Source: Gammaproteobacteria bacterium UBA7310 (GTDB lineage: Bacteria; Pseudomonadota; Gammaproteobacteria; Pseudomonadales; Ketobacteraceae). Taken from it: a DNA stretch of 64,000 bases. Each line of letters starts with the position of its first letter. Positions within the stretch are counted from its first letter, which is position 1. The notes beneath the pieces are model-generated. The model searched no databases, had not been told where the DNA came from, and saw nothing but the letters and a program-made list of their open reading frames with translations. Position numbers and translations under genes: made by a program. The stretch covers positions 174,207 to 238,206 of the forward strand of contig DKQK01000069.1 of the NCBI GenBank assembly GCA_002471665.1, in the 5' to 3' direction. Below, piece by piece: positions 29,201 through 36,620 of the stretch.

Positions 29201-32200
29201 CTGAGATCCGGCAAGGGCGAACGCCTGCCGTGGGCAAAGGCATCGTACAGCATGCCTAATTCACGCATCAGTATCCCATTGGACCAACCATCGGAAACCG
29301 TGTGATGCATGTTGATCAGCAACACATACTGCTGTTCGCCCAACACCAGTATTTTCACATAAAACAGGGGCCCTGCCGCCAGGTCAAACACATGGCTGTA
29401 AAGGAGTTCAACTTCCTGATCAATGCGCACCTGCTGCTGGGCCGGGGATGCCGCAGCCAGCTCTATTACCTGCGCCGACCACTGATCCGGATCCGCAACC
29501 ATCTGCACCGGCTCGTCATCGATCAGGGCAAAATGCGTTCTTAACACCCCATGGCGGGCAACGATTTCCTTGAGCGCACGCTGCAGGGCACCAATCTCGA
29601 TGCGCCCTGTCAGTCGAAACGCCCCGGGCATATTGTAGGCCGTGCTGCCCGGCTCCAATTGATCGAGGAACCACAGGCGCTGCTGGGCATAGGATAACGG
29701 TGCCGGCTCATCCCCGCTGTGCGCCTGAATGGGCGGAATGTGGCGGGTCTGCCCGGCACGCCCCACCGCCACGGCCAACTCGGCAACCGTGGGTGCCGTG
29801 AATAATTCGCGCACGGAAAGCGGCACCTCAAACTGCTTTTTCACGCGGGAAACAATGCGCGTGGCCAACAGGGAGTTCCCCCCCACATCAAACAGATTAT
29901 CCTGGATACCAATGTTGCTGCGTTGCAGTACTTCCTGCCAGATCGCCACCAGACGCTGCTCCGTCTCGTTACGGGGGGCTACGTATACCTGCAAATCGGA
30001 AATGGCGGCATCAGGATCCGGCAGTGCGTTTCGATCCACTTTACCATTGGGTGTCAAAGGCCACTGCTGAACGCTCAGCAGCAACGAAGGAATCATATAT
30101 TCCGGAATATGATCCCTAAGGGCTTCCCGCCAGGCACTGGGCTCATCTTCGGCAACGATGTAACCCACCAGTTTTTCTTCGTGTACCACCACCAGGCAGT
30201 CGTCAACGCCGGGCAAGGCTTTCAGGGCGTGCTCAATTTCACCCAGCTCAATGCGCAGCCCCCGCAGTTTGATTTGAAAATCCTTACGCCCGATGTACTC
30301 AATGTCACCGTTGGGCAGCACCCGCCCGAGATCGCCGGTACGATACAGTTTGCCGGCACAGAGCTCCGTTTCAACGAACACCTGTTGAGTCAGTTCATCG
30401 CGATTGATATAACCCAGCCCGACACCGGCGCCGGATACGCAGATTTCACCCACCACCCCGGGCACCACCTGCTGCAGGTTATGGTTGAGAATCCACAGTT
30501 GTGTGTTGGCAATGGGTTTCCCCACGGGAATCATCTGATCGGGGCTGTCAATGACATCCAGGACATGACAGGAAACCACGTCAGTGCATTCAGTGGGGCC
30601 ATAGCTATTCACCAGTTGCACTTGGGCGTTGGGGCTGGTGAGCCAGTGATAGAGTGGAGTAAGGCGAATGGGCTCACCACCCAACACCAGATAACGCATG
30701 CTGGTCAGGGCTTTGTACCCATCGGCTGCAGCCAACTCGGCAATGGGGTAGAACGCAGACGGTGCGCAGTTTACCCAGGTCACCTGGTGTTGGCGAATCA
30801 GGGACAGCAGTTCATGTTCGTCGTACAGTTCCATGCTTGGCATGACGATAGCCGCCCCCGCCAGCAACGGGGCAAACAGGTTCTTCTGGCTGAGGTCGAA
30901 TCCCACCGCACTGATCATCAGGGTTCGATCCCGGGGGGTTAACCCCAGCAGCTCCAGATACCAATGCTGCAGATTGATTTCTCCACTGTGGCGCACCATG
31001 GCACCCTTGGGTCGCCCTGTGGATCCGGAGGTATAGATCACGTAGATCTGACTATCGGGATCAATCTGGATCTCAGGGTTATGTGTTGGCCGCGCCGCCA
31101 GTGCGGCAGCATCGCGATCCAGGCACAGTACACCGGCAGCCAAATCCCCCAGTGCCTGCAGATGACACTCCTGCGTGATCACCAGCGGCGCTGCAGCGTC
31201 CTCCACCATATAGGCCAGACGCTCTTTTGGGTAAGAGGGATCCAGTGGGACATAGGCGGCACCGGCTTTGAGAACACCCCAAATTGCCACCAGCAGATCC
31301 GTACTCCGATCAAGGCATACCCCTACCCGAACGTTTTCCCTGACCCCGTTATCCAACAGGTAATGAGCCACACGATTGGCACGCAGATTCAGTTCTGCAT
31401 AGGTTAACGTTTCCTGCTCAGAAATAACCGCTGCATGATCGGGGCTTTGCGCTACCGATTGCTGGAAGCGGGCCACCACGTTATCGGTCTGGGCGATGGC
31501 GCTGGGCGGTGTCCCTGCCAGCCGCATCTGTTCAGCTGCCGAGAGAAATTGCAGGTGTGCCGCAGCAGGCGGAGCTTCAAACTGGATCTGTTCATTCAGA
31601 TGCAACGTTCTTGATAAAAACTGCAAACCGTTGAATACCGCAGCATCGTAACGCAACTCCAGCTCAATGGCTGTTGCCGTCTCCTTGATAATAAACTGGA
31701 TGCCACCCTCTACTTTCGGCGCAGACATCACCGGTTGAATGGTGTCTCCATCCACCTGGGTATGACTGACAAAATTGTAGTAGTTGAACATAAACACAGC
31801 ACGGCCCACCGGCATCAATTGCTGCTGCGCCTGCAATGACAGGGTGCGAAATTCCCGCGCACTGTCACGGCTGTCTTTTAAGGCGGAGTGCCACTGGGCA
31901 ATGGTTGTGTCTGGCCCCAATACATCGGCTGGAACAACTGATGGGAACTGTTGATAGAAACACCCCAGGGACTGCGCCCATGGCTGCCGGCGACAGGCAA
32001 AAAACTCAGCAAAGGCAAAACCGGAATCGGGCCGGCAGTAGTGCTGCACCATCAATGCGAACAACGTTTTGAAATAGAGGGGCAGATTAATACCCTGCTG
32101 CGCACAGTATTCCCGAATGGTGGCAACCTGCCGGTGATCCAGGGACTGGCGCTCCACGATATCACCGAACGGGGACTCTGCAGCAGCATTACGATAGTTC

Positions 32201-34419
32201 GCCGACGGAGAGTAGTTCAGCGGTTCAACGGCCATGGCTTTCTGTCGCCAATAATCCCGGACCTGCACGCTGTCCGCCAGCGGCTTGCTCCAATTCAAAA
32301 AGTGCGCGGCACCTTCGTCCGCTGTCAATTGGCTCTGCGCTACCGGCTGCAGGCCGCCACGCAGCTTATTGTAACGGTCCAATATCCGCTCCATCAGCAG
32401 ATAGGTGGATGCGCCATCAAGCACGATGTGATGACACGCGATGACCAATCTGAATTGTTCGTTTCTATGCAAAAAATAGTATTGAACCAAGGCATCCCGC
32501 AACACATCGTAGGGTCGATGCATCAATTTCATGGCGGCATCGTGGATGGAGTAGCTGGCCCAATGTTCGGAGTTGAGATCAATCACCTGCAACGCAACGG
32601 GCAACTGCCCGGGCATCACCGCATAGGCCATATCCGCAGCGGGCAAGGCACATTCCACCAACCGTGTACGCAGGACCGCACAGGTATCCACCACCAACTG
32701 AATGGCCGATTCCAATGTATCCAAATCCGGCTTTGATGGAAAATCAGCGTAGATACCATAGGCATTCTGGATGGTGTCGGGATGCGCAAGCTGATCCAGC
32801 AACATGGATTGCTGATTGGCGTTCAAAGCCAAAATACTGTGTTGTTCGGCATCAAATCCCAGTTGCTGCAACAGGTGCTGATCGTCATACAGTACAATAT
32901 CGTCCAATCGCTGGGATTTATCCGATGCCAGCGCATCCAGCAAAAACAAATATTGATCCATCATGCTGCTGATGGTGGTGTCATCAAACAAATCGGTATT
33001 GAACTCCAGGCTGGCCTCATAGGCATCCCCGGTTTTTGCAACCCCCAACACCATGTCCATACGGGCCGCCACATGACTGGCGGGAATGGCTTCTATCTGC
33101 ACCGGTGCATCACCAAAAGGGTTGGCGCCCTGCGCATCCTGCATGTTGATCAACTGAAACGCCGCCTGGGCCAGCGGTGGATAACCCGGCTGACGTTCTA
33201 CCTCCATAGATTCCAGTAAACGGTCTATGGGCAGGTCCTGATGGCTGAATGCACCCAGGGCCATTTCCTTTACCCGGCGGTAAAGGGTTTCCACCGATGG
33301 ATTGCCACTAAGATCCAGGCGCATCAACAACAAGTTCACGAAAAAGCCGATCAGCTCCTGCACTTCACTGCGGCTGCGCCCGGCAATGGGTGAACCAATC
33401 ACCACATCCTGCGTGTCGGCATAGCGCCCCAGCAGTAACTGCCAAGCCCCCAGAAAAAACATAAACGGAGTGACATCCAGATCAGAGCAAGCCTGGTTGA
33501 TTTTACCGGCCAGGGCATCCGGTAAGCAGACTACCTTTAAGGCACCGTTGTTGGATGGAATATCCTGCCGCGGACGGTCGGTGGGCAACGCCAGCACCGC
33601 AGGAGCACCGGCCAGGGTCTGCTGCCAATAGGCCTGATGCTTGCCCATCTCATCACTTTCCATCTGTTGGCGTTGCCAGGCAGAATAGTCAGCGTATTGA
33701 ATTGAAAGCGGTGCTAAAGGTGAGCTCATACCAGCGGAAAACGCCATATAGAGAATGCTCAACTCCTTCACCAGCACCTCCATAGACCAGGCATCCGAAA
33801 TGATATGATGCATGCCTGCAATCAGTACATGATGCTCTGGAGCAAGGCGCAATAATTGCGCCCGGAACAACGGCCCGGTTTTCAGATTGTAGGGGGTCAG
33901 GGATTCGGCATCGACGGCCTGCTCGATGGCTTCTTGTTGTTGGCGATCGCTGAGCTCAGACAAATCCCGCTGGGACAGGCTCCACTTATCCGCCGGCAAC
34001 ACAATCTGTACCGGTTCACCATCGCGATCATCAAAGCAGGTGCGCAGGGATTCGTGCCGCTTCACCAGTTCCCGCAGCACTTTATCCAGTACCGCCACCT
34101 CCAACGCCCCCTTGATACGCAGCGCGCTGGACATGTTGTAGGTGACATCATGGGGATTCAGCTGATCCAGTATCCAAAGCCGTTGCTGGCCGAAAGAAGT
34201 GACCAGCGGCTGATCCCTGGATACGGGTTCAATAGCGGTTTCATTGAGTTTTCTGGCCTGGCGCAAAAATTCGATGATGGCCGGTTTGTTGGCCACTACC
34301 TTCTCTTTGATATCCGGGGTAAAAGCACCTTCCGGTGCGCTGAAGCGCAGGTTTTCACCCTCCAGCCAAAGACGGATATCCTTTTTTGCGAGAGAAGCCA
34401 GAAACTCAACTACGTTCAT
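23290..34419 (-). CDS. NRPS-D: three-module synthetase beginning with a C-C* tandem
   Basis: 3709 aa. Order: TubC-type docking domain (1-55); C1 with HHIISDAWS (His204, the usual DG changed to DA); C1* (525-960, HHIVLDG, His663); A1 (code DLKNVGSDV); T1 (GGNS, Ser1516); C2 (HHTVSDG, His1705); A2 (DLKNFGSDI); T2 (GGQS, Ser2577); C3 (HHIISDG, His2772); A3 (3110-3600, unusual, code DPRHAGCQI, A3 motif FTSGSTGVPKG); T3 (GGHS, Ser3648). The C-terminal tail is acidic and ends DDFEELEI, a likely docking peptide for the TubC domain of NRPS-E. In A2 the A10 motif reads NGKIAR, which keeps the catalytic lysine but loses the usual aspartate. The ATG at 34419 has AGGA five bases upstream. The gene follows the diguanylate cyclase by 124 bp. 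The three residues it would add are called X, X' and Y in the summary. Confidence 0.97.
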   Translation of the reverse strand: MNVVEFLASLAKKDIRLWLEGENLRFSAPEGAFTPDIKEKVVANKPAIIEFLRQARKLNETAIEPVSRDQPLVTSFGQQRLWILDQLNPHDVTYNMSSALRIKGALEVAVLDKVLRELVKRHESLRTCFDDRDGEPVQIVLPADKWSLSQRDLSELSDRQQQEAIEQAVDAESLTPYNLKTGPLFRAQLLRLAPEHHVLIAGMHHIISDAWSMEVLVKELSILYMAFSAGMSSPLAPLSIQYADYSAWQRQQMESDEMGKHQAYWQQTLAGAPAVLALPTDRPRQDIPSNNGALKVVCLPDALAGKINQACSDLDVTPFMFFLGAWQLLLGRYADTQDVVIGSPIAGRSRSEVQELIGFFVNLLLMRLDLSGNPSVETLYRRVKEMALGAFSHQDLPIDRLLESMEVERQPGYPPLAQAAFQLINMQDAQGANPFGDAPVQIEAIPASHVAARMDMVLGVAKTGDAYEASLEFNTDLFDDTTISSMMDQYLFLLDALASDKSQRLDDIVLYDDQHLLQQLGFDAEQHSILALNANQQSMLLDQLAHPDTIQNAYGIYADFPSKPDLDTLESAIQLVVDTCAVLRTRLVECALPAADMAYAVMPGQLPVALQVIDLNSEHWASYSIHDAAMKLMHRPYDVLRDALVQYYFLHRNEQFRLVIACHHIVLDGASTYLLMERILDRYNKLRGGLQPVAQSQLTADEGAAHFLNWSKPLADSVQVRDYWRQKAMAVEPLNYSPSANYRNAAAESPFGDIVERQSLDHRQVATIREYCAQQGINLPLYFKTLFALMVQHYCRPDSGFAFAEFFACRRQPWAQSLGCFYQQFPSVVPADVLGPDTTIAQWHSALKDSRDSAREFRTLSLQAQQQLMPVGRAVFMFNYYNFVSHTQVDGDTIQPVMSAPKVEGGIQFIIKETATAIELELRYDAAVFNGLQFLSRTLHLNEQIQFEAPPAAAHLQFLSAAEQMRLAGTPPSAIAQTDNVVARFQQSVAQSPDHAAVISEQETLTYAELNLRANRVAHYLLDNGVRENVRVGVCLDRSTDLLVAIWGVLKAGAAYVPLDPSYPKERLAYMVEDAAAPLVITQECHLQALGDLAAGVLCLDRDAAALAARPTHNPEIQIDPDSQIYVIYTSGSTGRPKGAMVRHSGEINLQHWYLELLGLTPRDRTLMISAVGFDLSQKNLFAPLLAGAAIVMPSMELYDEHELLSLIRQHQVTWVNCAPSAFYPIAELAAADGYKALTSMRYLVLGGEPIRLTPLYHWLTSPNAQVQLVNSYGPTECTDVVSCHVLDVIDSPDQMIPVGKPIANTQLWILNHNLQQVVPGVVGEICVSGAGVGLGYINRDELTQQVFVETELCAGKLYRTGDLGRVLPNGDIEYIGRKDFQIKLRGLRIELGEIEHALKALPGVDDCLVVVHEEKLVGYIVAEDEPSAWREALRDHIPEYMIPSLLLSVQQWPLTPNGKVDRNALPDPDAAISDLQVYVAPRNETEQRLVAIWQEVLQRSNIGIQDNLFDVGGNSLLATRIVSRVKKQFEVPLSVRELFTAPTVAELAVAVGRAGQTRHIPPIQAHSGDEPAPLSYAQQRLWFLDQLEPGSTAYNMPGAFRLTGRIEIGALQRALKEIVARHGVLRTHFALIDDEPVQMVADPDQWSAQVIELAAASPAQQQVRIDQEVELLYSHVFDLAAGPLFYVKILVLGEQQYVLLINMHHTVSDGWSNGILMRELGMLYDAFAHGRRSPLPDLRIQYTDFSRWQRQWLSGEELERQVGFWRDALAGVEVLGLPTNQPRTVDTGFAGNVLSFQLDSLLTQKLNRLCKQQGVSLYMATLSAYMVLLSKYTSQTDIAVGSPIANRNFEEIEPLIGFFVNTLVLRGELDLKSTFTEFLAQIQQKTLDAYSHQDVPFERLVDELVSERDMLHAPLFQVLFSLQNVGVNGQSAIPGIDLESISNHQVVAKFDLEFSLMEQGDVINGEVVYRTGLFDKAFIQRLIHHYLRVLEWLADAPETILEEISLISPAEAQHLHHWNATEREYDRSVTVHQLIEAQVDRTPQAVALLQGDDAMTYQQLEQRANQVARLLMQQGVVAGDIVAVMMPRSAELMIAILGVLKAGATYLPLDPAYPAERIDYMLSDSSVKVLVLDTEQRCAPSVDVSNRLVLDSCTEVLDRLSAERLPLQGSAQTLLYVIYTSGSTGKPKGTGARHQAEVNLLNWYCRDFQMSAQDRVLLVSAIGFDLTQKNLFAPLVSGAALVLPRSHQYDPQELLADVQQHKVSWINCAPNAFYPLLEECQHEGQRFTQLQSLRWVFLGGEPIDFDRVSGWLEHGSGQLVNSYGPTECADIATCHVVKPQDKYKSGSLPIGAAIDNVKLYIVDERLRLVPEGVPGELCIGGESVGPGYFNEPEQTRDKFVANPFVEEGSTLYRTGDLARYLSNGEVEYLGRIDTQVKIRGFRIEPGEIEMLLRQMDGVSASCVIVREDTPGQKVLVAYVVTDLDYTQSQFRTYLQPRLPEFMIPAAVVLLDAMPLTPNGKIARNQLPIPVYGAEEDRVIVEPATETERKVLSVWQAILKRNDLSVVDDFFSVGGQSLLATQVMSRLRREFEVNIPLRALFEAPTIRNIAVQIELARAGAAHALPPVEPVARGGDLPLSYVQQQLWLLDQLDPGTAAYNMPVALRVKGELDVEAFKQSFQRIVERHETLRTNFSTINGEPVAIINEARVWAMQEKDLSALDRVSQDDALQSLIREQLDTGFNLQSDPLLRGILVKLTAADGKPEHAFIGAMHHIISDGWSLNVMTAELMELYQAIVEQREARLPELAIQYVDVAAWQRKWLSGEVLDQHIQYWRDRLDNDGQVLQLQTDYPRPAVMTSHGAVVRARISPQVVGQITDLAQEEGATLFMVLVAAYQLLLHNYTGQERINIGTPIAGRDSVEMEQLVGFFINTVVLSTELQPSQSVRELLRQVREVTLGAYAHQALPFEKLVQELRPPRDSSRTPFFQVFLNLLNLPPQTDGDSPLNIEPLLQEDNHSHAKYDFNLYVSEEPDGSLDLVLVYNCDLYRADTAQTFLDGFKCLLSKMVVETETSVADLKLLASPLPQWMPDLTRLVPEQQYVSPVQRFLQMAAAQPDAVALVSQSNQLSYRELEQQSRQLAAALQQKGAGAETVVSVLATRSSELVVALLGILRCGAVFNILDSGYPLERLQTLVQQAQPLFILDAAGQEDNRGQLQAAFGVELVSLTTISQQQTGAVFTESHSSDNLAYLAFTSGSTGVPKGIRSNIKPLAHFVDWYITRYDIGQQDCVSMLSGLAHDPLLRDIFVPLSVGARIAIPDADWMLNPESLLTWFQTNDVSICHITPSMARLILDTVAKEQTLDQLRLMAIGGDRLSRDLAGALRDLAPNCRLLGCYGATETPQIMGVYEVPVVLEEEPEYVPVGTGIEGVELLVLSRDGSLCAPGQVGEIVVRTPYLSLGYLGAGHNPAESESFSLNRLSHDEQDRLYFTGDKGRYRVDGVVEFLGRIDTQLKIRGFRVEPEEVESAIVNALGGGAGAVVVGGKDPRGDDCLIAYVASSAEDAANPLRVALRQKLPEYMIPALFIPIERVPLNRNGKVDRHRLPDPTGYWVAREYVAPRNEFEQEIADIWQAVLKIDQISVADNFFDVGGHSLLAVQIVSRVKERYQIEFSMRRLLEIATIEGMASYVENALWIRDAETQEEDTGDDFEELEI

Positions 34420-34543
34420 ATTTTTCCTGTTTTCTGCTGTTATTGTTATTAGTATACATACCGTTTACGCCTGATGCGGTGCGAGCTGATCAGGATGAGG
34501 TAAACTCTTAATTTTGGGGGATTTATCGGGAAGTTTAAAGAGG

Positions 34544-36316
34544 TTACAAAGTGTCTTTTGGTGTGTTTTTGAAATAATCGCCAATATTAACCACCGGGTT
34601 ATCCCGCTGCTCAGTCAAAATCAGCGTATTACGCCCTTTTCGCTTCGCCTGATAGAGAGCCTGATCGGCAATCTGGATAAAATCCTCAGCCTCAATATTA
34701 GCATTTTTGGCCACAGCGGCCCCAATACTGACCGTAATCTGCTTAAACGGGCTTTCGCTGTGGGGAATGCACAGCTTCCGAATGGCGCTCATCACCCGGT
34801 CAGCGGTATAGCGGGCACCCTCCTCATCCGTGTCCGGCAGGATAACACTGAACTCTTCCCCGCCATAACGAAACAGGGTATCCGAAGGCCGTCGCAGACA
34901 ATTCCGCATAATCAGGGCCGTTCGTACCAGGGTATCGTCACCCTGCTGGTGACCATAGGCATCGTTGAAATTCTTGAAATAATCAATATCGATCATCAAC
35001 AGCGCAATGTTGCGCCGGTCCCGCCGCGCGCGGTCGATTTCCTGGCCCAGCCTTTCATCAAAGGCGCGGCGATTGGGAACACCGGTCAATCCGTCCACCA
35101 GTGCCAACTCATAATTATGGCGCGCCTCTTTTTCGAAATTTTCTTTTTCCCGACGTAACTGACGAATATGAGAGGCCAGGGAAAAAGACAGTAACACCAC
35201 GTTGAGCACGATTCCCAGTTTGAGGGAGCCAATGGTAATCTCATTGGCGGGCAGCCAGCCCTGCTGCTGGGCGGAAAACAACACCGCACCCACCAGCCCG
35301 GCCCCCCAGGCAGCCACAAAGATCCAAGCCCCCGACTGGCGCTTGATCACCGCCACGACACCCACGGCAATCACCGTAACCACCACCAGCAAAGGCCAGA
35401 TGGACGTGATACGCACCATCCAGGTGTAAGAGGCAAAGAAGCCCCCCAGAGCCATACAGGCGCTGAGCCCGCTTTCCATCAGCAGCAACCGGTCCAGCTT
35501 CGTACTGATGCCGGACACATTGAGCATGTTTCGGGTGAACAAGGTAACAAAGGTGAGGCAAATACCGATGGTGATGGGTTGAATATGCGCGTTAAACCAG
35601 CCCGGATCGTCACGCCACAGATACATCGAGGCATACCCCATCACGGCCAATTGAAACAGAGAGATGGCTGAAATAAGAATAACGTAATAAAGATAAGCCA
35701 CCTCCCTTGCCATCAGGAAGACGAACAGATTGTAGAAAATCATGATAATCAGGGCGCCGAAGAACAAGCCGTGGGCAATACCCTGATCATAGAGCTGCGT
35801 TTCCAGACCGCTGTCACTGTAGACTGAAAAAGGAAACTGCAGGGAACCTATGGTTTGCAATCGAACCAAGGCGTAGGGGCTGTCCGGCGGGATGGGGAAA
35901 TAAAACTCCGGGGCATGCCGGCTACGGGTTTTCCAGGGATGCTGATCGCCGGTTCGGGCCGCCAGTACCCATTTCCCCTGCTGTAGAAAATAAACCGCAA
36001 TGGAATCCACCAGGGGGTACCCGTACGCAAGCCACAGTGGCTGATCGTTGCCCAGCGCCTGATAGGCACCGCGCAACGGTATCAGGACCCAATGGGGCGT
36101 ATAGGAATAGCCTTTGTTGGTGCTGCTGAGCCAGTCTTCAAACCCAAACGCCTGCTTCAGGGTGGGAACATTTGCGACGTCAAGGGGGCTGCGACGTTCA
36201 TCGGTTTGCTCATACACCATCAATTCCGGTTCGAACGACGGCCCGGTGCTATCACCACCGTGAGCAAGGGTCGCGGAGCATAACGCCCACAGCAGCAGCA
36301 GGCTGCGGACGGCCAT
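34544..36316 (-). CDS. Membrane diguanylate cyclase, 7TMR-DISM sensor with GGDEF domain
   Basis: About 590 aa. An N-terminal signal-like segment MAVRSLLLLWALCSATLA precedes a periplasmic DISM extracellular domain (about 40-165), a seven-helix membrane region (about 190-375), a short coiled linker, and a GGDEF domain with RYGGEEF (GGEEF at 485-489). An inhibitory I-site RPSD (476-479) sits five residues before it, as in product-inhibited enzymes. It should make cyclic di-GMP from two GTP in response to a periplasmic ligand. I chose ATG 36316 because it gives a clean signal peptide; an upstream TTG at 36358 would add 14 polar residues and has no ribosome site. It lies between two synthetase genes on the same strand, which is unusual for an assembly-line operon. 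Its upstream gap holds a promoter with repeats. A regulatory link to peptide production is inference. Confidence 0.93.
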   Translation of the reverse strand: MAVRSLLLLWALCSATLAHGGDSTGPSFEPELMVYEQTDERRSPLDVANVPTLKQAFGFEDWLSSTNKGYSYTPHWVLIPLRGAYQALGNDQPLWLAYGYPLVDSIAVYFLQQGKWVLAARTGDQHPWKTRSRHAPEFYFPIPPDSPYALVRLQTIGSLQFPFSVYSDSGLETQLYDQGIAHGLFFGALIIMIFYNLFVFLMAREVAYLYYVILISAISLFQLAVMGYASMYLWRDDPGWFNAHIQPITIGICLTFVTLFTRNMLNVSGISTKLDRLLLMESGLSACMALGGFFASYTWMVRITSIWPLLVVVTVIAVGVVAVIKRQSGAWIFVAAWGAGLVGAVLFSAQQQGWLPANEITIGSLKLGIVLNVVLLSFSLASHIRQLRREKENFEKEARHNYELALVDGLTGVPNRRAFDERLGQEIDRARRDRRNIALLMIDIDYFKNFNDAYGHQQGDDTLVRTALIMRNCLRRPSDTLFRYGGEEFSVILPDTDEEGARYTADRVMSAIRKLCIPHSESPFKQITVSIGAAVAKNANIEAEDFIQIADQALYQAKRKGRNTLILTEQRDNPVVNIGDYFKNTPKDTL

Positions 36317-36469
36317 CGCCTTCACGCAATTATTCACAGCATCAATCCACAGTAACAATGAGTTGTTGACTCAGCGGGTTATTGATTGAGCCTCTGCCCC
36401 GGCCAGCCAGGGGCGGATAAACTCCCCAATCATACCCTGCGGTAGTGTCCCGCACACGGAGTTCACGCC

Positions 36470-36529
36470 ATTATAACCTTATACATGACCTTTTATGACC
36501 CATGGTTATGACGTTTGTTCAACGAACAA
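36470..36529 (-). promoter_or_regulatory. Candidate regulated promoter of the diguanylate cyclase gene
   Basis: On the minus strand a perfect -10 box TATAAT lies at 36470-36475. Upstream of it are three copies of GTCAT at 36485-36489, 36495-36499 and 36508-36512, then a perfect inverted repeat TTGTTC-AAC-GAACAA at 36515-36529. No good TTGACA-like -35 box is present, which fits an activator-dependent promoter. The leader to ATG 36316 would be about 147 nt. The regulator is unknown. Confidence 0.4.
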
Positions 36530-36537
36530 CCAAGCCG

Positions 36538-36573
36538 GACAGCCCCTGACGACAGCCCCTGACGACAGCCCCC
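36538..36573. repeat. Short tandem repeat, 13-bp unit
   Basis: The unit GACAGCCCCTGAC occurs at 36538-36550 and again at 36551-36563, followed by a partial third copy (GACAGCCCCC) to 36573. It lies 48 bp downstream of the NRPS-C stop codon. It looks like replication slippage; no function is evident. Confidence 0.75.
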
Positions 36574-36620
36574 TAAACTTCTTAGGAGGCCTTTTTAAAG
36601 AAGCCTTTTATAGCAAACGT

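Larger units (their letters stand above)
36317..36620. other. Intergenic region between NRPS-C and the diguanylate cyclase
   Basis: About 304 bp without a gene. From NRPS-C leftward it holds a weak imperfect hairpin (CTTCTT with AAGAAG around 36576-36602), a short 13-bp tandem repeat, a 15-bp inverted repeat, three GTCAT repeats and a perfect TATAAT. The best elements are annotated separately. I see no strong terminator, so read-through from NRPS-C into the cyclase and NRPS-D is possible. Confidence 0.6.

Noticed and set aside
29923..30942. 339-aa + strand open frame inside NRPS-D, and similar ones such as 39225-40031 and 31951-32736
   Set aside because: All are antisense to conserved A, C or T domains, repeat in the same place in homologous modules, and encode nothing recognisable.
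34420..34543. Promoter for NRPS-D in the 124-bp gap
   Set aside because: A TATACT is present on the minus strand near 34450, but there is no -35 at a usable distance, so I did not annotate it.
36317..36358. TTG start for the diguanylate cyclase
   Set aside because: It has no ribosome site and would place polar residues before a good signal peptide.
36538..36573. Short tandem repeat as a CRISPR array
   Set aside because: Only two and a half adjacent 13-bp units without spacers, and no cas genes.
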